Below, in pieces: positions 33,679-39,034 of a stretch of 43,674 nucleotides of DNA (position 1 is the first letter of the stretch; each line of letters starts with the position of its first letter). A program made the position numbers and the translations under genes. The stretch is from a virus, in the IMG/VR virus record IMGVR_UViG_3300045738_000450, positions 1-43,674 of that record. One strand, written 5' to 3'. Below the pieces are notes generated by a model. It made no database searches and was not told where the DNA came from. It worked only from the letters and a program-made list of their open reading frames with translations.

Positions 33679-33894
33679 ATGACTTTTACAAAATACAATA
33701 CAAACGTAAATCACTTAACAACTCACGAAATAGTTGCTAGTAAAATCAAAAAGGGTTTGACTAATGAGCTTCGCATCATTTGTGAGATCGGTACGATTTT
33801 ACGAGATATGGGTAAGAACCATACTCAAGTAAACTACCTACTGAATGTTGATGAAGATTTTATCTCTGACGTGCTTGGTTGTTACAAGGGTTAA
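33679..33894 (+). CDS. Paralogous protein B2 (71 aa)
   Basis: Shorter paralogue of the protein at 32703: same M-T-F-T-K-Y-N-T-N-V-N-H-L-T-T-H-E start, I-L-R-D-M-G-K and T-Q-V-N-Y-L, ending G-C-Y-K-G. ATG 33679 follows CGAAAGAAACAAA; in-frame ATG 33646 would add M-T-N-N-N-T-N-E-R-N-K. It is expressed from the 185-bp block, so the two paralogues have different upstream control. Confidence 0.7.
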   Translation: MTFTKYNTNVNHLTTHEIVASKIKKGLTNELRIICEIGTILRDMGKNHTQVNYLLNVDEDFISDVLGCYKG

Positions 33895-33945
33895 ACCCGA
33901 AAGCCTAGCCCTAGTCGCTAGCATAGTACGGTCTATTCAAAACCG
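33888..33945 (+). repeat. GGGTTAAACCC gene-end element, copy B
   Basis: Overlaps the last codons and stop of the B2 gene: GGGTTAAACCC, GAAAGCCTAGCCC, AGTCGCTAGCATAG, TACGG, TATTCAAAACCG. Runs directly into the 28-bp tandem repeats. Confidence 0.75.
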
Positions 33946-34113
33946 CTTGAAGTTGAACAAGTAAACAACGACACTTGAAGTTGAACAAGTAAACAACGAC
34001 ACTTGAAGTTGAACAAGTAAACAACGACACTTGAAGTTGAACAAGTAAACAACGACACTTGAAGTTGAACAAGTAAACAACGACACTTGAAGCCTAACAA
34101 GTAAACAATGGCA
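33946..34113 (+). repeat. 28-bp tandem repeat array (six units)
   Basis: Unit: CTTGAAGTTGAACA followed by AGTAAACAACGACA. Five identical head-to-tail copies start at 33946, 33974, 34002, 34030 and 34058; a degenerate sixth starts at 34086 (CTTGAAGCCTAACAAG). No spacers, so not CRISPR. Each unit contains CTTG...CAAG half-sites (CTTGaagttgaaCAAG), as in an iteron or multi-site operator. Confidence 0.9.
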
Positions 34114-34146
34114 CACGACACAACTGTTTTTTAGAAAGTAAAGAAA

Positions 34147-34431
34147 ATGAAAATCGACTTAGACATAAGCATTGACACAAGCAAATGGTACAACGTAACG
34201 TACATGAACACCATCACGCCTTACTACTGGAAAGAACGTGATGGAAAATATCCGCATGGTGGGCCTGTAACCGCCATGCAGATCAGTGGCAAGGATCTTG
34301 CCGAAATGGTAGCCAATGGCGGCTACTTCTACAATTCCACCTATCCCGCATTGGAGATCCTCAAGATCGAGGAAACTCACGAAGTAACGTGGGAAATGGT
34401 AACTAGCAATGGCCGATGGTCTTGCAACTAA
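34147..34431 (+). CDS. Hypothetical protein (94 aa)
   Basis: ATG 34147 follows TTTTTTAGAAAGTAAAGAAA. Unrecognised; mixed alpha/beta with many aromatic residues (W-Y-N-V-T-Y, TPYYWKERDGKYPHGG, GGYFYNSTYPALEI). The C-terminus T-W-E-M-V-T-S-N-G-R-W-S-C-N loosely resembles the end of the proteins at 31608 and 35380. It follows the 28-bp array and is co-directional with a membrane peptide gene 14 bp downstream. Confidence 0.7.
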   Translation: MKIDLDISIDTSKWYNVTYMNTITPYYWKERDGKYPHGGPVTAMQISGKDLAEMVANGGYFYNSTYPALEILKIEETHEVTWEMVTSNGRWSCN

Positions 34432-34445
34432 TAAGGAAAATGAAA

Positions 34446-34553
34446 ATGAAAATGAAAACCATCATCACCGAAATGGCTCTGTTTCTAATCTGGGGATTGC
34501 TTGCTTTGTTCGTCGTCTTTGGCGGTTCGTACTGGCTACTGAGCACGCTGTAG
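34446..34553 (+). CDS. Small single-helix membrane protein (35 aa)
   Basis: Three in-frame ATGs (34440, 34446, 34452); 34446 has the best spacing to AAGGA. Product M-K-M-K-T-I-I-T-E then MALFLIWGLLALFVVFGGSY and W-L-L: one strong membrane helix. It shares the GGAAAATGAAAATGAAAATG start region with its neighbours. Function unknown. Confidence 0.55.
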   Translation: MKMKTIITEMALFLIWGLLALFVVFGGSYWLLSTL

Positions 34554-34830
34554 GCCGTGTCCTTGCCGATCTCCACCAGTGAAGCGGATCTGAAAAAGGG
34601 GGGTTGACAAAACCCGAAAAAAGGCCCGCCCGTTTTTCGCCGTAAACCCTTACTGTCAAACGACTTACGGTTCCCTCGCCATCTCAATAAGAAACCAGAG
34701 AATCAATTTGACTACACACCCCCAGCCAGAGGGGTACGTTTTACCCTACTATACTAGTCTAATATGATACCCAAATCAATTTGACTACAACGTGTCGTCA
34801 TTGTGACTTCATTTAGCTGTCTCAATAGCC
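34554..34830 (+). other. Gene-free stretch with hairpin element copy 4 and short direct repeats
   Basis: Contains GGGGTTGACAAAACCC (a small hairpin also seen near 36046), then the double-hairpin element at 34617-34670 (AAAAAAGGCCCGCCCG, CGCCGTAAACCCTTAC, AACGACTTACGG). After it, AATCAATTTGACTACA is repeated at 34701 and 34774. CCCC ... GGGG at about 34720-34735 can form another hairpin. No gene seen. Confidence 0.5.
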
Positions 34831-34964
34831 TGTGCCAAAACAAAATAAACTTTATGGGAAATTTTTAACTACTTACCACGTAACGACTTACAACTATTTG
34901 CAAGTGAATTATAACGCGATTAGGCCGAGTGGTACAGTATATGCACTATATACTATATAGAAAG
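34831..34964 (+). repeat. Conserved upstream block, copy 2
   Basis: Diverged partner of 33461-33645 and 36115-36302: TGCCAAAACAAAATAAACTT, GGGAAATTTTTAACTACTTA, GGCCGAGTGGTACAG and GCACTATATACTATATAG. It stands 26 bp before the gene at 34990, in the same relation as copy 1 to its gene. Confidence 0.6.
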
Positions 34965-34989
34965 TAAGTTTTAACGAAAGAAAAAGAAA

Positions 34990-35289
34990 ATGACAGTAAA
35001 AGCAAACATCATCTGGAAAAGAACCAACGATTCCTTCGGCCTGCTAATCGACGATTGCAACGGAGCTTTTATGGCTACGGTTAACACCTTTAACCCCGAT
35101 GGAAGTCTTGCCACAACGGTAAGCTGGCCATTCCAGACATTCGATGGCTGCCTTCACTTTTTTGAGCGTACACTCAACGATATGGAATTGCCGGGCGACA
35201 TGACACGCAACAGGCTTGAAAACCGATTCGCACCGAAACCGAAACGTTGGCCCAACGGATCGCCCCGAAAGAATAAGTGGGAAAGCTAG
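34990..35289 (+). CDS. Hypothetical protein (99 aa)
   Basis: ATG 34990 follows ACGAAAGAAAAAGAAA. Unrecognised; the first 65 residues are a compact alpha/beta pattern (N-I-I-W-K-R-T-N-D-S-F-G-L-L-I-D-D-C-N-G; TTVSWPFQTFDGCLHFFERT), the last 30 are basic and Pro-rich (RFAPKPKRWPNGSPRKNKW). The basic tail could bind nucleic acid. Its stop codon begins gene-end element C. Confidence 0.65.
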   Translation: MTVKANIIWKRTNDSFGLLIDDCNGAFMATVNTFNPDGSLATTVSWPFQTFDGCLHFFERTLNDMELPGDMTRNRLENRFAPKPKRWPNGSPRKNKWES

Positions 35290-35370
35290 GGTTTAACCCG
35301 CAAGTCTGGCCCAAGTCGCCAGCATAGTTTACGGAACTATTCAAAACCGTTTTCAATACAACACTTAACG
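35289..35370 (+). repeat. GGGTTAAACCC gene-end element, copy C
   Basis: GGGTTTAACCC (palindrome kept), GCAAGTCTGGCCCAAGTCG, CCAGCATAGTTTACGG, ACTATTCAAAACCG, TTTTCAATACAAC. Same blocks and order as copies A and D; ends just before the ribosome site at 35380. Confidence 0.75.
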
Positions 35371-35379
35371 AAAGAGAAA

Positions 35380-35664
35380 ATGAAAATGAGTATAACAAAA
35401 CAACAACTAGAAAAGTTGTCCAATCGCGTGAGATCGTCACGGCGAGGACTGCTGACTATCGTATCTAGTCACAACATCCGGCAAGACACAGAAGTCTGCT
35501 GGGAGTGGACTAACGAAAATGGAAAAGCCACTTGTGGTGGTATCGGTGCATTGGCCGAGTTCATCAACAACGGCTGTAAGACCGTTAGATGGGTTGGACA
35601 GCGCAACCACGTTCGACTTTCCATCAATGGCAATCCTGTCTGGACAACGTCCAACGGGGGTTGA
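35380..35664 (+). CDS. Hypothetical protein, RNH-x-RLS family (94 aa)
   Basis: ATG 35380 (or 35386) follows ACGAAAGAGAAA. The C-terminal half shares G-G-I-G-A-L, R-N-H-V-R-L-S and W-T-T-S-N-G-G with the protein at 31608. The N-terminal half is basic (KQQLEKLSNRVRSSRRG). The stop codon lies inside the TTGACA of the next promoter, showing how tightly the cassettes are packed. Confidence 0.7.
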   Translation: MKMSITKQQLEKLSNRVRSSRRGLLTIVSSHNIRQDTEVCWEWTNENGKATCGGIGALAEFINNGCKTVRWVGQRNHVRLSINGNPVWTTSNGG

Positions 35665-35688
35665 CAGCCGCTAATTGTATGGTATAAT
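35661..35688 (+). promoter_or_regulatory. Sigma-70 promoter overlapping a stop codon
   Basis: TTGACA (35661-35666), 16 bp, TATAAT (35683-35688). The TGA stop of the upstream gene is part of the -35 box. Confidence 0.85.
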
Positions 35689-35709
35689 AAACAAAAAGGA
35701 AAAATTAAA

Positions 35710-36024
35710 ATGGCGTTTCCAAAAATTAGCAGTGAGTGCTTGCTTGCAACATTGACCAAAGCCTCTCAAGAAACCCCTATGAAGGAATTTGCGAAGGGGG
35801 TCATCACGGATCTGCTTGACGAGCAGCCCGCTACAATGGAGGCAATCATTGCTTTGCTTGAGCCGTGGCTGAAACCTCAACCGGACGTGGAGGTGGTAGA
35901 GCTTGAGGTAGCCCAAGATATTATACTGCAAGCCTGCTTTACGGTTCTTGGCGTTGTCCTAAAGTCCATAGCCGCCCAGCAAGAGGCGGATGAAATGAAT
36001 GAGGCGTGGGGCCAAGATTCCTAG
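35710..36024 (+). CDS. Hypothetical acidic helical protein (104 aa)
   Basis: ATG 35710 follows AAAAAGGAAAAATTAAA. Almost wholly helical: FAKGVITDLLDEQPATMEAI, IALLEPWLKP, and a C-terminal helix ILQACFTVLGVVLKSIAAQQ. No motif. Own promoter 22 bp upstream. Could be a small protein-binding factor; function unknown. Confidence 0.7.
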   Translation: MAFPKISSECLLATLTKASQETPMKEFAKGVITDLLDEQPATMEAIIALLEPWLKPQPDVEVVELEVAQDIILQACFTVLGVVLKSIAAQQEADEMNEAWGQDS

Positions 36025-36058
36025 CTGATTCCTCCAAAGGGGGGGTTGACAAAACCCG

Positions 36059-36112
36059 AAAAAGGCCGGGGCGTTTTTCGCCGTAAACCCTTACCACCAA
36101 AGGACTTAGGGG
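36059..36112 (+). terminator. Double-hairpin intergenic element, copy 5
   Basis: AAAAAGGCCGGGGCG, T-loop, CGCCG; second hairpin TAAACCCTTACC ... AAAGGACTTAGG. Preceded by GGGGTTGACAAAACCC, and followed by the third copy of the upstream block, the same order as at 33404. Confidence 0.6.
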
Positions 36113-36114
36113 TT

Positions 36115-36302
36115 GCCAAACTGACATGCCATTATTGCGTCAACTGCCAATTTGACAACCTCCAAACCATCGCCATGCCAAACCAAAATAAACCTTCTGA
36201 GAAATTTTAAGTCGTTACTATACAAGGGCTTACGGTCGATTCAAAGATAATTCTGAGCTGTTTGGCCTGAGTGGCACAGCATTCGCACTATATACTATAT
36301 AG
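36115..36302 (+). repeat. Conserved upstream block, copy 3
   Basis: About 85% identical to 33461-33645, including GCCAAACTGACATG, CCAAAATAAACCTTCTGAGA, AATTTTAAGTCGTTAC and TTTGGCCTGA. Ends GCACTATATACTATATAG. Here no protein gene follows; instead a long gene-free region begins, so the block may drive a noncoding transcript. Confidence 0.7.
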
Positions 36303-36610
36303 AAAGCGAGCCTAATACACTTGGCTCAACGAAACAAAAAAAACAGGTGAGACTGGAGGCGTCTTAAAGCTGCTCATGCTCAAGCAAGCTGCCCGTTTTT
36401 GAAATAAGTCGGTCTTACTGGATTCGATTAGGATTAAGAGTCACTGAAAGCCTAACGGCTACTGGAATCGAATAGGATTAAGAGTCACTGAATCGACCGC
36501 AACACACAGGGTTAAACCCGCAAACCTTGCCCAAGTCGCAAGTATAGTTCACGGCACTATTCCAAAAGCGTTAAAATAACGAGCCAGATACACTTGGCTC
36601 AACGAAACTA
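36303..36610 (+). other. Gene-free stretch with three repeat families
   Basis: Holds two copies of a hairpin repeat CGAGCC...ACACTTGGCTCAACG (36307-36335 and 36580-36608), two copies of TACTGGA(T/A)TCGA(T/A)TAG plus GATTAAGAGTCACTGAA (36416-36448, 36460-36492), and gene-end element D at 36509-36575 (GGGTTAAACCC, GCAAACCTTGCCCAAGTCG). No convincing reading frame. Confidence 0.6.
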
Positions 36611-36975
36611 CCAAACCGCCGAATCGTATTCGCGGCAGAGCAACAAGGATCGCAAGATCGTTTGCCACCGACAAAGGATACGAAACGGCGGCCAATACAT
36701 ATGGCGTGAAATAGGAGGAACTGGATAGTCCTTATTAGAATCTGGAAGAGCTGAATTAACAGTATATACTTCCTGCATCGCTTGACTAGGCGTGATTCTA
36801 ATAAGCCAGTCTCGCTGGGTGAACAAATCCCAGCCACGTCGCCCTACATTCCCCGCGTGGAGCAAGCTACTAAACTGGGGTACGATGGCGAGAGGACGCT
36901 CTCGCAAGCTCCACCCAACACAACAGGCGTACTGCCTCAGCCAGCCCGGTATATATGCACCGAAAGCCAGCCAGC
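36611..36975 (+). ncRNA. Candidate structured noncoding RNA 1
   Basis: No gene, but dense complementarity. CTTATTAGAATC (36731) pairs with GATTCTAATAAG (36794). TAGTC (36726) can pair with GACTA (36784), which would interlock with it as a pseudoknot. GTGGAGC (36857) pairs with GCTCCAC (36908), enclosing a perfect 7-bp GCGAGAG/CTCTCGC hairpin with loop GACG (36888-36905). The 3' part (CAGCCCGGTATATATGC ... CAGCCAGCACGGCACG) is repeated after the noncoding locus at 37583. Transcription is inferred from the block at 36115. Confidence 0.45.
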
Positions 36976-36982
36976 ACGGCAC

Positions 36983-37059
36983 GAAAAATGCCCCGGCGAT
37001 TTTCGCCGTAAGTCCTTACTACCAAAGGGGTTACGACTATTTTGGGTTTTTTGGATTTT
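36983..37059 (+). terminator. Double-hairpin intergenic element, copy 6
   Basis: AAAAATGCCCCGGCG ATTTT CGCCG makes the first hairpin. GTAAGTCCTT ACTACC AAAGGGGTTAC makes a 10-bp stem with one mismatch. Then TATTTTGGGTTTTTTGG. Well placed to end noncoding RNA 1. Confidence 0.65.
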
Positions 37060-37074
37060 ATCTAAAGATTGCCC

Positions 37075-37103
37075 TTGACAAGTGCCGATAATAATAGTAT
37101 ACT
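37075..37103 (+). promoter_or_regulatory. Sigma-70 promoter with conserved spacer
   Basis: TTGACA (37075-37080), 17 bp with GTGCCGATAATAATAG, TATACT (37098-37103). Confidence 0.88.
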
Positions 37104-37116
37104 AAGGAGGTGTTAC

Positions 37117-37197
37117 ATGTTTATACTTTTATTGTTCGCCGCGTGTGCGATTGGTTTTGTTGGTGCTGAAATGTTTAACCGATTTATTTTGAAATAG
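37117..37197 (+). CDS. Small single-helix membrane protein (26 aa)
   Basis: ATG 37117 has AAGGAGG 6 nt upstream, the strongest ribosome site in the region. Product M-F-I-L-L-L-F-A-A-C-A-I-G-F-V-G-A then E-M-F-N-R-F-I-L-K: one membrane helix with a basic end. It has its own promoter and ends 3 bp before the next one. Function unknown. Confidence 0.6.
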   Translation: MFILLLFAACAIGFVGAEMFNRFILK

Positions 37198-37200
37198 GGG

Positions 37201-37228
37201 TTGACAGTCACAGCTAGTATGGTATAAT
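37201..37228 (+). promoter_or_regulatory. Sigma-70 promoter
   Basis: TTGACA (37201-37206), 16 bp, TATAAT (37223-37228). The start site is expected near 37235, giving a 60-nt leader, unusually long for this region. Confidence 0.85.
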
Positions 37229-37242
37229 GTAAGTAACAACAA

Positions 37243-37285
37243 AGGGGAAAAGCTCCTCGACAACTGAGGTCGCCCTAACTTTTTT
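37243..37285 (+). promoter_or_regulatory. Possible attenuator in 5' leader
   Basis: AGGG (37243) pairs with CCCT (37273) around an inner CCTC/GAGG hairpin (37255-37269), followed by six T (37280-37285) and then AAGGACAACGAAATG. This looks like a weak intrinsic terminator between promoter and gene. No known riboswitch was recognised. Confidence 0.35.
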
Positions 37286-37297
37286 AAGGACAACGAA

Positions 37298-37582
37298 ATG
37301 AAACTGAATGACCGAGAACTGAATGAAATGGTAGCCGCGATGCAGACGAAACCGAAGTGGGACTATAGCGGTTCGTTTGATCTCCAGCCGCCAGATGATT
37401 ACGAGAGCGATGAGGATTCTCTTGGCGACCAGACCACGAATGATTCCATCGAAATTGAAATCGTGGACGAATGCGAGGACGAATGCGAGGATGACGGCCA
37501 ACCTACTGAATACGAGGAATGGCAAGACTTCAATGGTGGTGACGACTGGGATCAGGGTCAGTACGATTGCATGGATTATTAA
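37298..37582 (+). CDS. Highly acidic small protein (94 aa)
   Basis: ATG 37298 follows TTAAGGACAACGAA. After a short helix (DRELNEMVAAMQTKPKW) the chain is extremely acidic, with runs of Asp/Glu such as E-I-V-D-E-C-E-D-E-C-E-D-D and a tail rich in Asp, Trp, Tyr and Gln. Such phage proteins often mimic DNA or bind basic host proteins (an inference from composition only). Possible attenuation in its leader. Confidence 0.7.
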   Translation: MKLNDRELNEMVAAMQTKPKWDYSGSFDLQPPDDYESDEDSLGDQTTNDSIEIEIVDECEDECEDDGQPTEYEEWQDFNGGDDWDQGQYDCMDY

Positions 37583-37975
37583 CAACACAATACAAGCGAG
37601 GAATCGTTCCAGTCCCTGCTAGTGACAGCAGTAACCTTGGACATGTCAGTGTTCTGGTCTGCCTAGTCAAACTGTTCTGGATTCCGAACTGCTAGTACCG
37701 AAGCGACTAGCTCTACTGACCAGAGGCATCTGGTAACCAGTAGGTGAGAGAGGGGAATGATCGCCCCACTCAGCTTCAACCACACTCCTCCTATAGCCGA
37801 TGGAAGTCTAAAGCGGTGCTGGACGTAGGCCAGTATGGAGGATATTTTGGGCTTGATTTTGGTATCGACTCACTGTAAAGCGTGGAAGCGCCCAGTAGAG
37901 CACGAGGGTTCGATTCCCTCCGAGTCCACTTGCGGCGTCCCTCCTCATCCAGCCGGATAGATATGCCACAACAGT
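37583..37975 (+). ncRNA. Candidate structured noncoding RNA 2 with tRNA-like T arm
   Basis: No gene over about 550 bp (37583-38135). Strong hairpins: CTACTGACCAG ... CTGG ... CCAGTAG (about 37714-37743), GGGG ... CCCC near 37755, and CTGCT ... AGCAG near 37617. At the 3' end GAGGG-TTCGATT-CCCTC is a perfect T arm, preceded by CAGTAGAGCA and flanked by GTGGA/TCCAC. The anticodon arm is absent, so no full tRNA can be drawn. The flank CAGCCAGCACGGCACG and the double hairpin after it match those behind noncoding RNA 1. Confidence 0.45.
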
Positions 37976-37991
37976 CAGCCAGCACGGCACG

Positions 37992-38067
37992 AAAAATGCC
38001 CCGGCGTTTTTTCCGCAAACCCTTACTGCCAAAGGGGTTACAGCTATTTTGGGTTTTTTGGGATTTT
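37992..38067 (+). terminator. Double-hairpin intergenic element, copy 7
   Basis: AAAAATGCCCCGGCG then T6 and CCGC; AAACCCTTAC TGCC AAAGGGGTTAC second stem; TATTTTGGGTTTTTTGG. Over 25 bp are identical to copy 6, including sequence upstream. Confidence 0.65.
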
Positions 38068-38080
38068 GACTGGATTTCTC

Positions 38081-38109
38081 TTGACAAATGTGTCGATATA
38101 ATATATAAT
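38081..38109 (+). promoter_or_regulatory. Sigma-70 promoter
   Basis: TTGACA (38081-38086), 17 bp, TATAAT (38104-38109). An ATG lies at 38116, again 7 nt after the -10. Confidence 0.88.
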
Positions 38110-38115
38110 GGAGGT

Positions 38116-38139
38116 ATGTTAAACGCGAAAGGAAAATGA
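38116..38139 (+). CDS. Possible 7-codon leader peptide at transcription start
   Basis: ATG 38116 at the predicted start site encodes M-L-N-A-K-G-K and stops with TGA overlapping the next ATG (ATGA at 38136). In seven other genes the corresponding ATG is in frame with the gene; here it makes a coupled upstream reading frame instead. Confidence 0.3.
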   Translation: MLNAKGK

Positions 38140-38327
38140 AAATGAACAGCCACTTTGAGGACTTATTCCCGAAAAGGAATGTAACTGTCTCCCACGGGCC
38201 GAATGGCCTAATTCAAATTGAGGGCGGCAAGCGTACAATCTACGTGAATTCAAACGGCCTATTTGATAGGTGCGGCACGAAAATAAACTTAACAGAGGCT
38301 ATGAAGTCTCTAGACTTGGAGAAATGA
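38136..38327 (+). CDS. Hypothetical protein (63 aa)
   Basis: Starts at ATG 38136 or, with better spacing to GAAAGGA, at 38142. Pattern of short strands: NGLIQIEGGKRTIYVNSNGL. Unrecognised. Overlaps the next gene region by ATGA at 38324, so the pair is coupled. Confidence 0.6.
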   Translation: MKMNSHFEDLFPKRNVTVSHGPNGLIQIEGGKRTIYVNSNGLFDRCGTKINLTEAMKSLDLEK

Positions 38328-38329
38328 AA

Positions 38330-38581
38330 ATGGAAATTCCAACAGACAAGATTATTGAAGCGGTAGGTGACGAACAAAACGAAGTCATCAAGATCATCAA
38401 GGCTCAAGCCCTAGAGATTCGTGAACTACAAGCGGTCATCGTGCGGCTGCGTGAGGAAGCCAGTGCTATGACACAATCGCAGCCCGACTTCTGGGCAAAG
38501 CGTAGGATGGTGGCATTCAGGGCATTACCTGAACCACGGATGGCGTGGGAAGATTTCAAAAGAAAATGGACAGACGACTAA
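38330..38581 (+). CDS. Coiled-coil hypothetical protein (83 aa)
   Basis: ATG 38330 has GGAG 8 nt upstream (ATG 38324 is possible but too close). Helical with heptads (EVIKIIKAQALEIRELQAVI; V-R-L-R-E-E) and a basic, Trp-containing C-terminus (MAWEDFKRKW). Unknown function; second gene of a two-gene unit from the promoter at 38081. Confidence 0.6.
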   Translation: MEIPTDKIIEAVGDEQNEVIKIIKAQALEIRELQAVIVRLREEASAMTQSQPDFWAKRRMVAFRALPEPRMAWEDFKRKWTDD

Positions 38582-38588
38582 AGAGCTG

Positions 38589-38617
38589 TTGACAAATATA
38601 CCAACCTGTGGTATAAT
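38589..38617 (+). promoter_or_regulatory. Sigma-70 promoter
   Basis: TTGACA (38589-38594), 17 bp, TATAAT (38612-38617), 5 bp after the preceding stop codon. Confidence 0.85.
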
Positions 38618-38650
38618 AAGGCATTAACACGAAACGAAAAGGAAAACGAA

Positions 38651-38986
38651 ATGAGAAGAATGGTAAAAGGCAATTTGAAGTTAGATGTTGTGGAGCATAT
38701 CATCCTCCGCAATATGTGGGAGTATTACGTTCTGAGCGACGAAGGCGAGAGCGATTGGGTGTCGAGCGAACCCGATGTTGTGTACGCTCTAGTGATGGGG
38801 TTCAATGATGAAATAGGATGCGTGTCTCTGGCGGAGATCCAGCCGCACATCATCAGCCGCACTAGCAGACTCGACGAGATCATGCCCGCCGATGGGTACG
38901 AGTGGGCCGATGAGGTGCCGACTCAGACTGGCGTTCGCCTGCATGGGTTCACAGGTCAAGGGTGTCCTGACTACCCGCTCGACTAA
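38651..38986 (+). CDS. Hypothetical protein (111 aa)
   Basis: ATG 38651 follows AAGGAAAACGAA. Unrecognised; a sheet-like pattern HIILRNMWEYYVLSDEGESD, then VVYALVMGFNDEIGCVSLAE and a loop-rich C-terminus ending P-D-Y-P-L-D. Higher G+C than the upstream small genes, suggesting a different origin. Own promoter. Confidence 0.65.
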   Translation: MRRMVKGNLKLDVVEHIILRNMWEYYVLSDEGESDWVSSEPDVVYALVMGFNDEIGCVSLAEIQPHIISRTSRLDEIMPADGYEWADEVPTQTGVRLHGFTGQGCPDYPLD

Positions 38987-39034
38987 TTATGGTACAATAG
39001 AAGCAGACAACAAACGACTACGAAAGGTCACAAC

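Noticed and set aside
33946-34113. CRISPR-like array
   Set aside because: Units are directly adjacent with no spacers, and no cas genes are present.
33933-34121. Minus-strand frame across the 28-bp repeats (repeated C-S-T-S-S type peptide)
   Set aside because: A by-product of the repeat length not being blocked by stops; no promoter or ribosome site on that strand.
34601-34625. TTGACA at 34604, and similar ones at 36047 and 39532, as promoters
   Set aside because: No -10 box at 16-18 bp; the TTGACA is the loop of a GGGTT/AACCC-type hairpin beside the terminator element.
36608-36982. Minus-strand frame of 124 aa and overlapping plus-strand frames of 98-99 aa
   Set aside because: All lie in a hairpin-rich region, run through terminator-like elements and lack ribosome sites; the stretch is better read as noncoding.
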